DNA from: Streptomyces sp. ACA25 | GTDB lineage: Bacteria > Actinomycetota > Actinomycetes > Streptomycetales > Streptomycetaceae | Direction: 5' to 3' | Assembly (NCBI RefSeq): GCF_028200735.1 | Contig: NZ_JAQKPV010000001.1 | Location: 186,001 to 250,000 of the forward strand | Length of the DNA: 64,000 bases | In this document: piece by piece, positions 35,038 to 43,762 of the stretch | Layout of the letters: the number at the start of each line of letters is the position of its first letter | How positions within the stretch are numbered: position 1 is the first letter of the stretch | Made by a program: the position numbers and the translations under genes | Notes under the pieces: generated by a model | The model's database searches: none | What the model saw: only the letters and a program-made list of their open reading frames with translations | Told to the model about the DNA's origin: nothing

Positions 35038-36375
35038 ATGAGTGCCGCGCTCGGCCTCCTCGCCGTGCTCGTCCTGATCGCCGGCAACGGCTACTTCGTC
35101 GCACAGGAGTTCGCCTACGTCGCCGCCGACCGGCTGGCGCTGGCCCGGGAGGCCGAGGCGGGGGACAAGCGGGCCGCTCGCGCCGTGCGGGTCCAGAAGC
35201 GGCTGTCGTTCATGCTCTCCGGCGCGCAGCTGGGCATCACCGTGACCAGTCTGGTGGTCGGCTTTCTCGCCGAGCCCGTCATCGCCCAGCTGCTCTCCCC
35301 CGTGCTGAGCACCGCCGGTGTCCCGGATGCGGCGGTGCGCGGTCTCGCGCTGACGATCGCCTTCGTGCTGGCGACCGCATTCCAGATGGTGTTCGGCGAG
35401 CTCGCGCCCAAGAACCTGGCGCTGGCCGTGCCGGAGCGGCTGGCCAAGTCGCTGGCGCTCTCCACTCTGCTGTACCTGAAGGTGGCCGGCCCGGTGATCC
35501 GGGTGTTCGATTCGGCCGCCAACAAGCTGCTGCACGGGCTCGGTATCGAACCGGCCCAGGAGCTGCTGCACGGGGCGACCGCCGAGGACCTCGGCCACCT
35601 GATCGTGGAGTCGCACCAGCACGGGCAGCTGCCGCAGCACACCGCGGATCTGCTGGACCACGCGCTGGAGTTCTCCGAGCGGACGCTCGGGGAGGTCATG
35701 GTGCCACGGGTGGACGTGGCCCACGTCCGGGCCGGCCGGCCGGCATCCGGGGTCATCGACCTGATCAGCCGGAACGGCCACTCCCATCACCTGGTGATCG
35801 GTGACCGGGTCGACGACATCATCGGGGTGATCGGCGTGCGCGAGCTGATGCGGCTGCCCGCCGACCGGCTGGACCACGTCACCGCGGGCACGCTCGCCCG
35901 TCGGGCGCTGCTGCTGCCCGACACCCTGCCGCTGCCACGGGCGGTCGAACAGATGCAGGCCGGCCGCGAGGAGTTCGCGGTGGTCATCGACGAGTACGGA
36001 GGGCTGGGCGGCATCGTCACCCTCGAGGACATCGCCGAGGAGCTGGTGGGCGAGATCGCCGACGAGAGCGACCGGGTCGTGGAGCTCGCCGTGGCCGACA
36101 GCACGGGCGGCTGGTCGGTCGACGCCGGCCGGCGCGTCGACGAGGTGTCGGAGGCCATCGGGATCCGGCTGCCGGAGGACGCCAGTTTCGAGACGGTGGC
36201 GGGCCTGGTGGTGGACCGGCTGGGGCGCTTCCCCGTCGTGGGCGATCGTCTCGACCTGGAGTTGCCGGACGGCGGCTGGGCCGTCATCGAGGTGCTGGCA
36301 CTGGACCGGCACGTGCCCGACCGAGTGCGCGTGGAGCGCGTGAGCGCGGCCTCCCGTGAGGAGCAGCCGTCGTGA
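35038..36375 (+). CDS. CNNM/CorC (hemolysin-family) membrane protein, first of a pair
   Basis: 445 residues: a DUF21 (CNNM) transmembrane domain with about four membrane segments in residues 1-190, a CBS pair (about 205-330; GEVMVPRVDVAHV, VIDEYGGLGGIVTLEDIAEE), and a C-terminal CorC_HlyC domain (DSTGGWSVDAGRRVDE...). Family members are linked to magnesium or cobalt export and homeostasis; the hemolysin name is historical. It overlaps the next gene by four bases (GTGA), so the two proteins are probably made together and may form a heteromer. Confidence 0.92.
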   Translation: MSAALGLLAVLVLIAGNGYFVAQEFAYVAADRLALAREAEAGDKRAARAVRVQKRLSFMLSGAQLGITVTSLVVGFLAEPVIAQLLSPVLSTAGVPDAAVRGLALTIAFVLATAFQMVFGELAPKNLALAVPERLAKSLALSTLLYLKVAGPVIRVFDSAANKLLHGLGIEPAQELLHGATAEDLGHLIVESHQHGQLPQHTADLLDHALEFSERTLGEVMVPRVDVAHVRAGRPASGVIDLISRNGHSHHLVIGDRVDDIIGVIGVRELMRLPADRLDHVTAGTLARRALLLPDTLPLPRAVEQMQAGREEFAVVIDEYGGLGGIVTLEDIAEELVGEIADESDRVVELAVADSTGGWSVDAGRRVDEVSEAIGIRLPEDASFETVAGLVVDRLGRFPVVGDRLDLELPDGGWAVIEVLALDRHVPDRVRVERVSAASREEQPS

Positions 36376-37397
36376 ATCCGCTGACCACCGTACTGATCAC
36401 GGTCGCGCTGCTGATCGGCAGCGGTTTCTTCGTCGCCGCCGAGTTCGCCCTGGTGGCGGCCCGCCATCACCGGATGGAACAGGCCGCGGCGGAGGGCCGG
36501 CGCGGGGCGCGCTCGGCCCTGGCAGGCATGCGGGAGGTGTCCCTCATGCTGGCCGGGGCGCAGCTCGGCATCACCGCCTGCACCCTGGGGCTCGGCAGTT
36601 TCACCAAACCCGCGGTCTCCCAGTGGGTGGAGCCCCTGTTCCTGGCCGTGGGACTGCCCACCCAGCTCAGCTACGGCGTGTCCTTCGTCCTCGCCATGGT
36701 GCTGGTGGTGTTCCTCCACATGGTGGTCGGTGAGATGGCCCCGAAGTCGTGGGCGATCTCCCACCCGGAGCGCTCGGCGATGCTGCTCGCGCCGCCGTTC
36801 CGTGCGCTCGTCAAGGTGGTGCGGCCCTTCATCTGGGTGCTCAACAAGGTGGGCAACACGGTGGTGCGCATGTGCCGGGTCACTCCGCGTGGAGACCTCA
36901 GCTCGGTGCACAGCCGGGAGCAGCTGACCCATCTGGTGGCCGAGTCCCATCGGCTCGGGCTGATCAATGAGACGGACTCCGGTTTGATCACCCGGTCGCT
37001 GACCGAGCCGCAGACGCCGGTCGGGGCCCTCCAGGTGCCGGCCGAGAGCATCGTGTCGGTGCCCGCGCACGCGGACACGCACACGATTCTCGCGGTCGCC
37101 GCAGCGGGTGATCACCCCCGGCTGCTGGTCCGGGAGGGACAGCAGGTGCTCGGTTCGGTGCACGCCCGGGACGCCATGGTGGCCCGGGCGCAGGGTCGTG
37201 AGGTGCGGGCCGCGGCGCTGGCCCGGGCGGTTCCCCGGCTCACCGCTGACGACACGATCGCCCACGCGGTGGAGCAGTTGCGGCACCACCGGGCGTCTCT
37301 TGCCGTCGTCCACGATGCCGACGGCCGGCTGACCGGGCTGATCAGCCTGGACGACCTGCTGGTGCGGCTGATCGTGGCACAGCCTCAGCCGGGCTGA
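36372..37397 (+). CDS. CNNM/CorC (hemolysin-family) membrane protein, second of a pair
   Basis: 341 residues, GTG start overlapping the stop of the first gene. The DUF21 membrane domain is present (LITVALLIGSGFFVAAEFAL, LMLAGAQLGITACTLGLGS), followed by a CBS pair (about 200-335) ending LISLDDLLVRLIVAQ. Unlike its partner it lacks the C-terminal CorC_HlyC domain, the usual difference between the two members of this actinomycete pair. Likely acts with its neighbour in divalent-cation handling at the cytoplasmic membrane. Confidence 0.9.
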   Translation: MNPLTTVLITVALLIGSGFFVAAEFALVAARHHRMEQAAAEGRRGARSALAGMREVSLMLAGAQLGITACTLGLGSFTKPAVSQWVEPLFLAVGLPTQLSYGVSFVLAMVLVVFLHMVVGEMAPKSWAISHPERSAMLLAPPFRALVKVVRPFIWVLNKVGNTVVRMCRVTPRGDLSSVHSREQLTHLVAESHRLGLINETDSGLITRSLTEPQTPVGALQVPAESIVSVPAHADTHTILAVAAAGDHPRLLVREGQQVLGSVHARDAMVARAQGREVRAAALARAVPRLTADDTIAHAVEQLRHHRASLAVVHDADGRLTGLISLDDLLVRLIVAQPQPG

Positions 37398-37404
37398 GGG
37401 CCCG

Positions 37405-37438
37405 CCGGTCCCGGCGGCAGGTGGGCTGCCGGGACCGG
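37405..37438 (+). terminator. hairpin terminator after the CNNM pair
   Basis: An 11-bp perfect stem (37405-37415 with 37428-37438) a few bases after the second stop codon. Confidence 0.75.
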
Positions 37439-37491
37439 ACGGCCCGGAGGGAGCGCCCGCGGAATGGTTCAGGGTGGCGACTGAGCAGACA

Positions 37492-37537
37492 TTGACGCGC
37501 GCATGGCATGTTGATACGTTTCAAACGGGAGCGCTCC
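37492..37537 (+). promoter_or_regulatory. promoter with LacI-family-type operator for the lectin/beta-helix gene
   Basis: TTGACG (37492-37497) and TACGTT (37515-37520) are 17 bases apart, a good vegetative promoter. GGGAGCGCTCC (37527-37537) sits over the expected transcription start. It is nearly the whole of the palindrome TGGGAGCGCTCCCA bound by CebR and related Streptomyces LacI-family sugar repressors. Repression released by an oligosaccharide is the natural inference. Confidence 0.6.
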
Positions 37538-37608
37538 TTTACCTCTTTCACTGGCGGACGCCCTTCGGGCCGCCGCCGGGCCGCAGGACAGCGGAAAGGA
37601 AACCCGGC

Positions 37609-39243
37609 ATGTCCCACGCTCCTCCCCCACACCCGCACCGAAGGCGCCGACGCGTCCGGCTGGCAGCCACCGTGACCGCGACCGTCAGCGCGGTGCTGCT
37701 GAGCCTGCTCGTGGCCGCCCCCGGACAGGCACAGCCCATCGACACCGGCACGTACTACGTGCTGCAGTCCCAGCATTCCGGCAAGGTCATGGAAGTCGAC
37801 GGCGGCGCACAGGGCGACGGCGGCGAACTCGTCCAGCGCACCCGCACCGACGCCGCGCACCAGCAGTTCCGGTTCCTCGACTCCGGCGGCGGCTGGTACC
37901 GGATCCAGGCCCGGCACTCCGGAAAGGTCCTGGACGTCTGGGACTGGAGCGAAGCCGACGGCGCCCGCATCGTCCAGTGGGCCGACCTCGGCGGTGCCAA
38001 CCAGCAGTTCCGCTTCGAGGACTCCGGCGGCGGCAATCACCGCCTGATCAACCGGCACTCGGGCAAGGCCCTGGACGTCTGGGAACGCTCCACCTCCGAC
38101 GGCGCACGCATCTCCCAGTACACCGACCTGAACGGCACCAACCAGCAGTGGTCGTTCCGGCCGGCCGACGGCAGCGGCGGCGGGGACAACCCGCAGAACT
38201 GCGGCGGCGGCTCCTTCCACGCGGAAGCCGTGCAGAGCGGCGGCAACTGGACCGCACGCAACGGCAACAACACCGTGTACACCGGTAACGACATGCTCGC
38301 CGCGATGCGCGCGGCGGTGAACAGCCTGAGCCCGGGCCGCACCTCACAGCAGCGCGTGGTCGTGCGCGGCTCCGGCTCGATGGCGGCGAACCAGTCGCTC
38401 GACCTGCCGAGCCACACCTCGCTCGAGGTCTGCGGAACGATCAACGCCACCGGCTCGGCCTCCGGCAGCAACGCGGTCATCCGCGCCCGGAACGTCACGA
38501 ACGTCGCCGTGCCGCACCTGACGGTCACCGGCGGGCCATGGTTCGGCATCTTCGTCCAGAACAGCAGCAACGTGCACCTGGGTCAGATCAACCTGCGGCT
38601 GTCCGGCGGCCTGGGCATCCGGGTGGACAACCACGGCAACCGCAACGTCCGCACCACCAATGTGCGGATGGACGACGTCTACGTCTCGGGCACCAACAAC
38701 CACGGCGTCGAGACGTACGGCGTCGACGGGCTGACCATCGGCACGGTCACGGCACGTGACACGGCCTACTCGGGGCTGCTGCTCAACGACACCATCAACG
38801 CCACAGTCGCCCGGGTCGACGCCCAGGGCGCCGGAACCGGGACCGGCTACGCGGCCTTCCGCATGGCGAACCGCAACGGGCGGGTCGGGGACAGCTACCC
38901 CACGAACATCCGGGTGGGCGAGGTCATCGCCCGGGGCGGCGGACGCGGCATCTTCTGCGTCTCCGAGAGCGGCGGCGCGGTCATCGACCGGATCGACATC
39001 GCCGGCACCGGGAACAACGCGATCCTGGTCGAGAACTGCTACAACGTGAACATCGGCGCCCAGGGCGGCACGGTCCGCGACCGTGACATCCGCATCGCCG
39101 CCCGGTCGGAGTTCCCCAACACCCGGGACATCACCATCCAGAACCTGACGGTGACGAACTCCGCCATCACCGAGAACCCCTGCGGGATCAACATCACCTT
39201 CCGCAACATCACCCGCGTGAACAGCTCACTGAACGTGTGCTGA
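37609..39243 (+). CDS. secreted ricin-type lectin + right-handed beta-helix protein
   Basis: 544 residues from the ATG behind GGAAAGGAAA. An unusually His/Arg-rich n-region (PPHPHRRRRRVR) leads into a signal peptide ending near GQAQP. A ricin-B-type lectin domain (about residues 43-190) has three repeats of the kind RHSGKVLDVWDW...NQQFRF. A right-handed parallel beta-helix (about 195-544) follows, of the pectate-lyase/polygalacturonase superfamily, with many Asn-rich turns and two conserved-looking Cys (YNCG.., NPCG) near the ends. Likely a polysaccharide-binding lyase or hydrolase; no catalytic set could be assigned with confidence. A LacI-type operator lies upstream. Confidence 0.85.
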   Translation: MSHAPPPHPHRRRRRVRLAATVTATVSAVLLSLLVAAPGQAQPIDTGTYYVLQSQHSGKVMEVDGGAQGDGGELVQRTRTDAAHQQFRFLDSGGGWYRIQARHSGKVLDVWDWSEADGARIVQWADLGGANQQFRFEDSGGGNHRLINRHSGKALDVWERSTSDGARISQYTDLNGTNQQWSFRPADGSGGGDNPQNCGGGSFHAEAVQSGGNWTARNGNNTVYTGNDMLAAMRAAVNSLSPGRTSQQRVVVRGSGSMAANQSLDLPSHTSLEVCGTINATGSASGSNAVIRARNVTNVAVPHLTVTGGPWFGIFVQNSSNVHLGQINLRLSGGLGIRVDNHGNRNVRTTNVRMDDVYVSGTNNHGVETYGVDGLTIGTVTARDTAYSGLLLNDTINATVARVDAQGAGTGTGYAAFRMANRNGRVGDSYPTNIRVGEVIARGGGRGIFCVSESGGAVIDRIDIAGTGNNAILVENCYNVNIGAQGGTVRDRDIRIAARSEFPNTRDITIQNLTVTNSAITENPCGINITFRNITRVNSSLNVC

Positions 39244-39256
39244 GCCGGTGACCGGG

Positions 39257-39304
39257 GGCGGAGGCCCCGACGGCGGGACATGTCCGGCCGTCGGGGCCTC
39301 CGCC
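39257..39304 (+). terminator. hairpin terminator after the beta-helix gene
   Basis: A perfect 18-bp stem (39257-39274 with 39287-39304) around a 12-base loop, 14 bases after the stop codon. Confidence 0.82.
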
Positions 39305-39408
39305 AGGTGGGCGCCTGCCCCCGGGCGGGGACAGCTCAGCGCGGCGCCGGTCCCGCCCATGACCGGGGTACGGGCACATGGCGCACATCGGCTCCGCCCG
39401 TGACGCCG

Positions 39409-39414
39409 TATGAT
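39409..39414 (+). promoter_or_regulatory. -10 element for the PAP2/DAGK gene
   Basis: TATGAT is a near-consensus -10 hexamer in otherwise GC-rich DNA, about 110 bases before the ATG at 39525. No clear -35 is seen at the right distance. Confidence 0.4.
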
Positions 39415-39524
39415 CCTTCCCCGCACGGCACCGTTCCGCCCGCGCCCCGGCCACCGGCCGGGTGCCCGCAACGACGGGAAGGGGCCGCGCACCACCTCAC
39501 CTCTCCAGGAAGGCGCGGTAGGAC

Positions 39525-41078
39525 ATGGGACGGGCACACGACCTCGACCTACGGCTGTTCGAGAAGGTCGCCGGCTCCCGGCTGCCCGGGATGGCGGTGC
39601 TGCCGCGCCTGACCCGCGCCGCCGACCACGGCAAGCTGTGGCTGGGCACCGCCGCGGTCATGGCTGCGACCGGCGGGCCCACCGCCCGCCGGGCAGCCCG
39701 GCGCGGGATCGGCGCCCTCGTCGTGGCCTCACTGACCGCCAACACCGTCATGAAATACGCGACCCGCCGCAGCCGCCCGCTTCTCGACTCCGTCCCCACG
39801 GTACGACGGCTCCCCCGGCCACCCCGCACCCACTCCTTCCCCTCCGGCCATTCCGCCTCCGCCGCCGCCTTCGCGGCCGGCGTCGCGCTGGAGTCCACCA
39901 GGCACGGGGCGCTGGTGGCGCCGGTCGCCGCCGCCGTCGCCGCCTCCCGTGTCTACGTCGGGGCGCATTACCCCGGTGACGTCGTGGCCGGAGTCGCACT
40001 GGGGCTCGGGGCCGCCGCCCTCACCTGCCGCTGGTGGCCGCCCCGCCCGGAGCACCACCGCATGACGCACCACCCCGCCGCGGCTCCGGCACTGCAAGAG
40101 GGCGCCGGCCTGATCGCCGTGGTGAACCGGAGCGCCGGGCCCGACAGCGCCCGGCCCCTGCTCCCGCCGGTCGAGCGGCTGCGCCTGCTGCTGCCGCAGG
40201 CAGAGATCATCGAGCAGTCCGCGGCGGACGACCTCGGTGACCTCCTGGACCGGGCGGCGCGAGACGCGGCAGCGAACGGCGGCGTGCTGGGAATCTGCGG
40301 CGGGGACGGCTCCGTGAACGCCGCGGCTGTCCGGGCCGCCGACCACGGCGTCCCCCTGGCCGTCTTCCCCGGCGGCACGCTGAACCACTTCGCCCTGGAC
40401 ACCGGGATACGCACCTTCGAGGACACCGCGCTGGCGCTCGGGCGGGGCGAGGCCGTGCGCGTGGACCTGGCCCGCGCCCGTCCCGCCGACGGCGCCTCCG
40501 GCCCGACCGTGCACTTCGTCAACACCTTCAGCGTCGGCCTGTACCCCGACCTGGTCCGGATGCGGGAACGGCTGGAGGGCCGGATCGGCAAATGGCCGGC
40601 CGCCGCCGTCTCGCTGACGCGGCTGCTGCGTACCGCCCGTCCGATGGAGATCTCGTTGAACGGCCGGCCGCAGAAGCTGTGGCTGCTCTTCGCCGGGAAC
40701 AGCCTCTACTCCCCGGAAGGACCGGCCCCCGCGCACCGGACCCAGCTCGACGACGGGCTGCTGGACATCCGCACCGTCGACGCGAACAAGCGGCTGGCCC
40801 GCACCCGGGTGGTCGTCTCAGCCCTGACCGGCACCCTGGGGCGGTCCCGCGTCCACACCGCCGCCCGGCTGCCGCGACTGCACCTCTCCGGGCTGCGGCA
40901 GGCCCGCGCCCTCGCCTACGACGGGGAGGCCGGTCCCGTCCCGGACACCCTGTACCTGGACAAGCGCGACGGCGCACTCACCGTCTACCGGCCGGCCACG
41001 GACGAGAGCGAGGCGCTGCAGCGCGCCCGCACCATCGCGGCGGGGGCGACCGCCGCGTACCAGCAGCGCGGCAGGTGA
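39525..41078 (+). CDS. bifunctional PAP2 phosphatase / diacylglycerol kinase-family protein
   Basis: 517 residues. The N-terminal PAP2 domain (about 1-180) shows the three phosphatase motifs KYATRRSRP, PSGHSASA and SRVYVGAHYPGD within membrane segments. The C-terminal diacylglycerol/lipid kinase catalytic domain (about 195-490) has the nucleotide loop GICGGDGSVN, FPGGTLNHFALD and DDGLLDIRTVD. The fusion would dephosphorylate a lipid phosphate and phosphorylate a lipid alcohol, suggesting undecaprenyl- or phosphatidate-type lipid recycling. Such fusions are common in actinomycetes; their substrate is unproven. Confidence 0.9.
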   Translation: MGRAHDLDLRLFEKVAGSRLPGMAVLPRLTRAADHGKLWLGTAAVMAATGGPTARRAARRGIGALVVASLTANTVMKYATRRSRPLLDSVPTVRRLPRPPRTHSFPSGHSASAAAFAAGVALESTRHGALVAPVAAAVAASRVYVGAHYPGDVVAGVALGLGAAALTCRWWPPRPEHHRMTHHPAAAPALQEGAGLIAVVNRSAGPDSARPLLPPVERLRLLLPQAEIIEQSAADDLGDLLDRAARDAAANGGVLGICGGDGSVNAAAVRAADHGVPLAVFPGGTLNHFALDTGIRTFEDTALALGRGEAVRVDLARARPADGASGPTVHFVNTFSVGLYPDLVRMRERLEGRIGKWPAAAVSLTRLLRTARPMEISLNGRPQKLWLLFAGNSLYSPEGPAPAHRTQLDDGLLDIRTVDANKRLARTRVVVSALTGTLGRSRVHTAARLPRLHLSGLRQARALAYDGEAGPVPDTLYLDKRDGALTVYRPATDESEALQRARTIAAGATAAYQQRGR

Positions 41079-41098
41079 CCGAGCGGCCCTGGCATGGC

Positions 41099-41146
41099 GG
41101 AAGCCCCGGAGCGCTGGTACCGCGTGGGTACCGCTCCGGGGCTTCC
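41099..41146. terminator. bidirectional hairpin terminator
   Basis: A 15-bp stem (41099-41113 with 41132-41146), followed by CCCCCTGTG on the plus strand, between the convergent PAP2/DAGK and DEAD-box genes. Confidence 0.78.
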
Positions 41147-41210
41147 CCCCTGTGTCCTCTGTCACCGCACCGGCGCCGGGTGATCCGGCCGCGCTACGGC
41201 TCCGGCCGTG

Positions 41211-42719
41211 CTACGCGGCGTTCCGGCGGGACCCGGAACGCTCCGAGAAGCTGCTCCAGCCGGCACCGTAGCCCGCACCGTAGCCCGCACCGGCGCCCGA
41301 GCCCGCACCGGCACCGCGGCGGGAGCGGGCCGGACGGCCGCGCTGGCCACGGCTGCTGCCGCCGCCGGACGAGGTGCGCCGGGGGCGCTCCACAACCGGT
41401 GCCTGCACGGTGATCGGAACGCCGGAGGGCTCCTGCGCACCGGTGATGCGGGTGAGCTCCGCGTCACTGGAGTGCACCTGGACGGTGCGGGGGGTGATAC
41501 CCGCGTCGGACATCAGGCGAGCCATCCCGTGGCGCTGGTTCGGCAGCACGAGCGTGACCACACTTCCGGACTTACCGGCGCGGGCCGTCCGGCCGCTGCG
41601 GTGCAGGTAGTCCTTGTGGTCCGTGGGCGGGTCCACGTTGACGACCAGGTCGAGGTCGTCGATGTGGATACCGCGGGCGGCGACGTTGGTCGCCACCAGC
41701 ACGGTGAGCTGGCCGCTCTTGAACTGTGCCAGCGTGCGGTTGCGCTGGGGCTGCGACTTCCCGCCGTGCAGCGCAGCGGCCCGGACACCGCTGGCCAGCA
41801 GGTCCCGGGTCAGCCGGTCCACCGCGTGCTTGGTGTCGAGGAACATGATCACGCGCTCCTCGCGGGCCGCGATGCGCTTCGTCGTTGTCGCCTTGTCGGT
41901 CGTCACGATGTGCAGCACGTGGTGGTCCATCGTGGTGACCGCGCCGGCCGAGGGGTCCACCGAGTGGACCACCGGGTCGGTCAGGAAGCGGCGCACCAGC
42001 TGGTCGACGTTACGGTCCAGCGTGGCGGAGAACAGCATCCGCTGGCCGTCCGCACGCACCTGCTGAAGGAGCGCGGTGACCTGCGGCATGAAACCCATGT
42101 CGGCCATCTGGTCGGCCTCGTCGAGCACGGTGATGCGCACCTCGTCCAGCCGGCAGTCACCACGCTGGATGAGGTCCTTCAGCCGCCCCGGAGTCGCGAC
42201 GACCACCTCGACACCGGTGCGCAGCGCGTTGGCCTGCCGGCCGATGGACATTCCGCCGACGACGGTGGCCATGCGCAGGTGCAGCGACCGGGCGTACGGG
42301 GAAAGGGCGTCGGTGACCTGCTGAGCAAGCTCCCGGGTGGGCACCAGGATCAGGGCCCGCGGCTGGCGCGGCTCGGCGCGGGTGCCGGCGGTCCTGGCCA
42401 GCAGCGCCAGGCCGAAGGCCAGCGTCTTGCCGGAGCCCGTGCGGCCACGGCCGAGGACGTCACGGCCGGCCAGCGTATTGGGCAGGGTGGCCGACTGGAT
42501 CGGGAAAGGCTCGGTCACGCCCTGCTGGGTGAGCGTCGCCAGCAATGCCGGCGGCATCTCCAGGTCGGCGAATGCCGCAACCGCCGGAAGGGCCGGCGTG
42601 GTGCCGGTCGGCAGTGCGAACTCGCGCGGCGGAGAAGAAGTCTTACGGCCGCGGCTGACGGGCGCGGAACGGGTGGGGCGCCCACGGGCGGGGCGGCTGG
42701 TACGGGTACGGCGGTCCAT
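41211..42719 (-). CDS. DEAD-box ATP-dependent RNA helicase
   Basis: 502 residues, ATG behind GAGGAAAGG. Helicase motifs are complete: Q motif (TEPFPIQSATLP), motif I GRTGSGKT, Ia PTRELAQQ, II VLDEADQM (DEAD), III SATLDRN, V ATNVAARGIHIDDLDLVVN, VI HRSGRTARAGKSG. The C-terminus is a Gly/Arg/Ser-rich tail with a short YGAGYGAG repeat, typical of RNA-binding extensions of RhlE-type helicases. It lies directly downstream of a cold-shock protein gene, separated by a terminator, suggesting a shared cold or RNA-structure response. Confidence 0.94.
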   Translation of the reverse strand: MDRRTRTSRPARGRPTRSAPVSRGRKTSSPPREFALPTGTTPALPAVAAFADLEMPPALLATLTQQGVTEPFPIQSATLPNTLAGRDVLGRGRTGSGKTLAFGLALLARTAGTRAEPRQPRALILVPTRELAQQVTDALSPYARSLHLRMATVVGGMSIGRQANALRTGVEVVVATPGRLKDLIQRGDCRLDEVRITVLDEADQMADMGFMPQVTALLQQVRADGQRMLFSATLDRNVDQLVRRFLTDPVVHSVDPSAGAVTTMDHHVLHIVTTDKATTTKRIAAREERVIMFLDTKHAVDRLTRDLLASGVRAAALHGGKSQPQRNRTLAQFKSGQLTVLVATNVAARGIHIDDLDLVVNVDPPTDHKDYLHRSGRTARAGKSGSVVTLVLPNQRHGMARLMSDAGITPRTVQVHSSDAELTRITGAQEPSGVPITVQAPVVERPRRTSSGGGSSRGQRGRPARSRRGAGAGSGAGAGYGAGYGAGWSSFSERSGSRRNAA

Positions 42720-42873
42720 GCGGATTTACCTTTCCTCGGGGCGGCACGCGCCCGGGAAGACTCCGCGGGCAAAGCCGGGCAGAGAATCGCAAGAACGAGC
42801 CGGTGAAATACGGGCACCGTGCCATGCCGGCTACGGGCCCAGGGCGGATCCATGCGGATCCGGCGCACGGGCT

Positions 42874-42902
42874 GGGGCCCGCACCCTCAAGGTGCGGGCC
42901 CC
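42874..42902 (-). terminator. terminator after the cold-shock gene
   Basis: GGGGCCCGCACC (42874-42885) pairs with GGTGCGGGCCCC (42891-42902) around CTCAA. It lies 22 bases beyond the cold-shock stop on the minus strand and upstream of the helicase gene. Confidence 0.82.
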
Positions 42903-42924
42903 AACTACGTGCTGCGTCCAGGCG

Positions 42925-43128
42925 TCAGGCCGGGACGATGTTCTCGGCCTGCGGGCCCTTCTGGCCCTGCGTGACGTCGAACGTCACCTTCTGGCCCTCC
43001 TGGAGCTCGCGGAAGCCCTGGGCGGCGATGTTCGAGTAGTGGGCGAAGACGTCAGCGCCGCCGCCGTCCTGCTCGATGAAGCCGAAACCCTTTTCCGCGT
43101 TGAACCACTTCACGGTGCCGGTAGCCAT
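42925..43128 (-). CDS. cold-shock protein (CspA family)
   Basis: 67 residues, a single OB-fold RNA/ssDNA-binding domain: [20 protein letters not shown] contains RNP1 (KGFGFI), and VFAHYSNI is RNP2. The segment [10 protein letters not shown] closes the domain. It is a typical Streptomyces SC7.0/ScoF-type RNA chaperone. The ATG follows AGGAGATC. The leader is unusually AT-rich and holds a short ORF and a terminator-like hairpin (43217-43268), so expression may be controlled after initiation. Confidence 0.97.
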   Translation of the reverse strand: MATGTVKWFNAEKGFGFIEQDGGGADVFAHYSNIAAQGFRELQEGQKVTFDVTQGQKGPQAENIVPA

Positions 43129-43216
43129 ATTGATCTCCTCTACATAGGGGCATTACTGGGAACCCGCACTGTGCGGACTCCTGTGTCGCCGCAATGTCCC
43201 CATCCGGAGTGGCCGG

Positions 43217-43268
43217 AAAAACAAAAATGCGCCTGATGGTTGATCCGTCAGGCGCACACGAAGTTCAT
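43217..43268 (-). promoter_or_regulatory. attenuator-like leader of the cold-shock gene with a six-residue ORF
   Basis: Read on the minus strand, ATG at 43268 opens a six-codon ORF, MNFVCA, ending TGA at 43248. Its last three codons (TGCGCCTGA) are exactly the 5' arm of a 9-bp hairpin (43256-43248 with 43236-43228). The hairpin is followed by TTTTTGTTTTT, a classic intrinsic terminator pointing at the cold-shock gene 90 bases away. No minus-strand gene lies upstream that would need termination. A promoter-like TTGCCG followed by TACGTT lies further upstream (about 43325-43299). Ribosome position on the short ORF could open or close the hairpin. Confidence 0.5.
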
Positions 43269-43448
43269 GGGTACCAAAACTGCAACTGAAACCAACGTAG
43301 CACATCTGCCGGGGACACGTCGGCAAGCCCGGTGCGACACGGCCGCGACACCGGGGCCGGCCCGTTACGCCTTCGTTCCTTCCCGCGCGCGCCCGGGTGT
43401 GGGACTCTGGTTTCACCGGTCCCACCCTTCTCCCCATGCTGAGGCCCC

Positions 43449-43736
43449 ATGCGCTGCATCATCGCCGCTTACCCCTTCGACCTGACCATGAGCGAGGTGC
43501 AGCAGGCGATGAGCGGTATCAAGCCCGAACCCATCACCGGCGTGTCGGTCCGCATCGGTCGGCGCACCTACCCCGTCAAGCAGGTGGGCGCGGTCGTCAC
43601 CCGGCAGGACCGGCGCGACTTCACCGCCGCCGAGGTCTCCCGCGCGATGACCCGGCTCGGCTTCACCATCCTCCCCGCCCCCGCTGTCGCCGCCCCCCTC
43701 AGCGGCAGTGCCACCGGCATCGACCTGACGCTCTGA
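43449..43736 (+). CDS. SCO5918-family protein
   Basis: 95 residues: MRCIIAAYPFDLTMSEVQQA, MSGIKPEPITGVSVRIGRRT, YPVKQVGAVVTRQDRRDFTA, AEVSRAMTRLGFTILPAP. This matches the SCO5918 family, a short Streptomyces protein encoded beside the cold-shock and DEAD-box helicase genes, as it is here. Function unknown; the constant neighbourhood suggests a link to RNA metabolism or cold response. It is divergent from the cold-shock gene. Confidence 0.88.
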   Translation: MRCIIAAYPFDLTMSEVQQAMSGIKPEPITGVSVRIGRRTYPVKQVGAVVTRQDRRDFTAAEVSRAMTRLGFTILPAPAVAAPLSGSATGIDLTL

Positions 43737-43740
43737 GCCC

Positions 43741-43762
43741 GGTACGGCCGCGCGGCCGTACC
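43741..43762 (+). terminator. palindromic terminator after the SCO5918-family gene
   Basis: GGTACGGCCGCGCGGCCGTA plus CC is a perfect 22-base palindrome four bases after the stop codon. Confidence 0.75.

Noticed and set aside
35038-37397. CNNM pair as true hemolysins
   Set aside because: The hemolysin name is historical; domains (DUF21, CBS, CorC_HlyC) indicate cation homeostasis.
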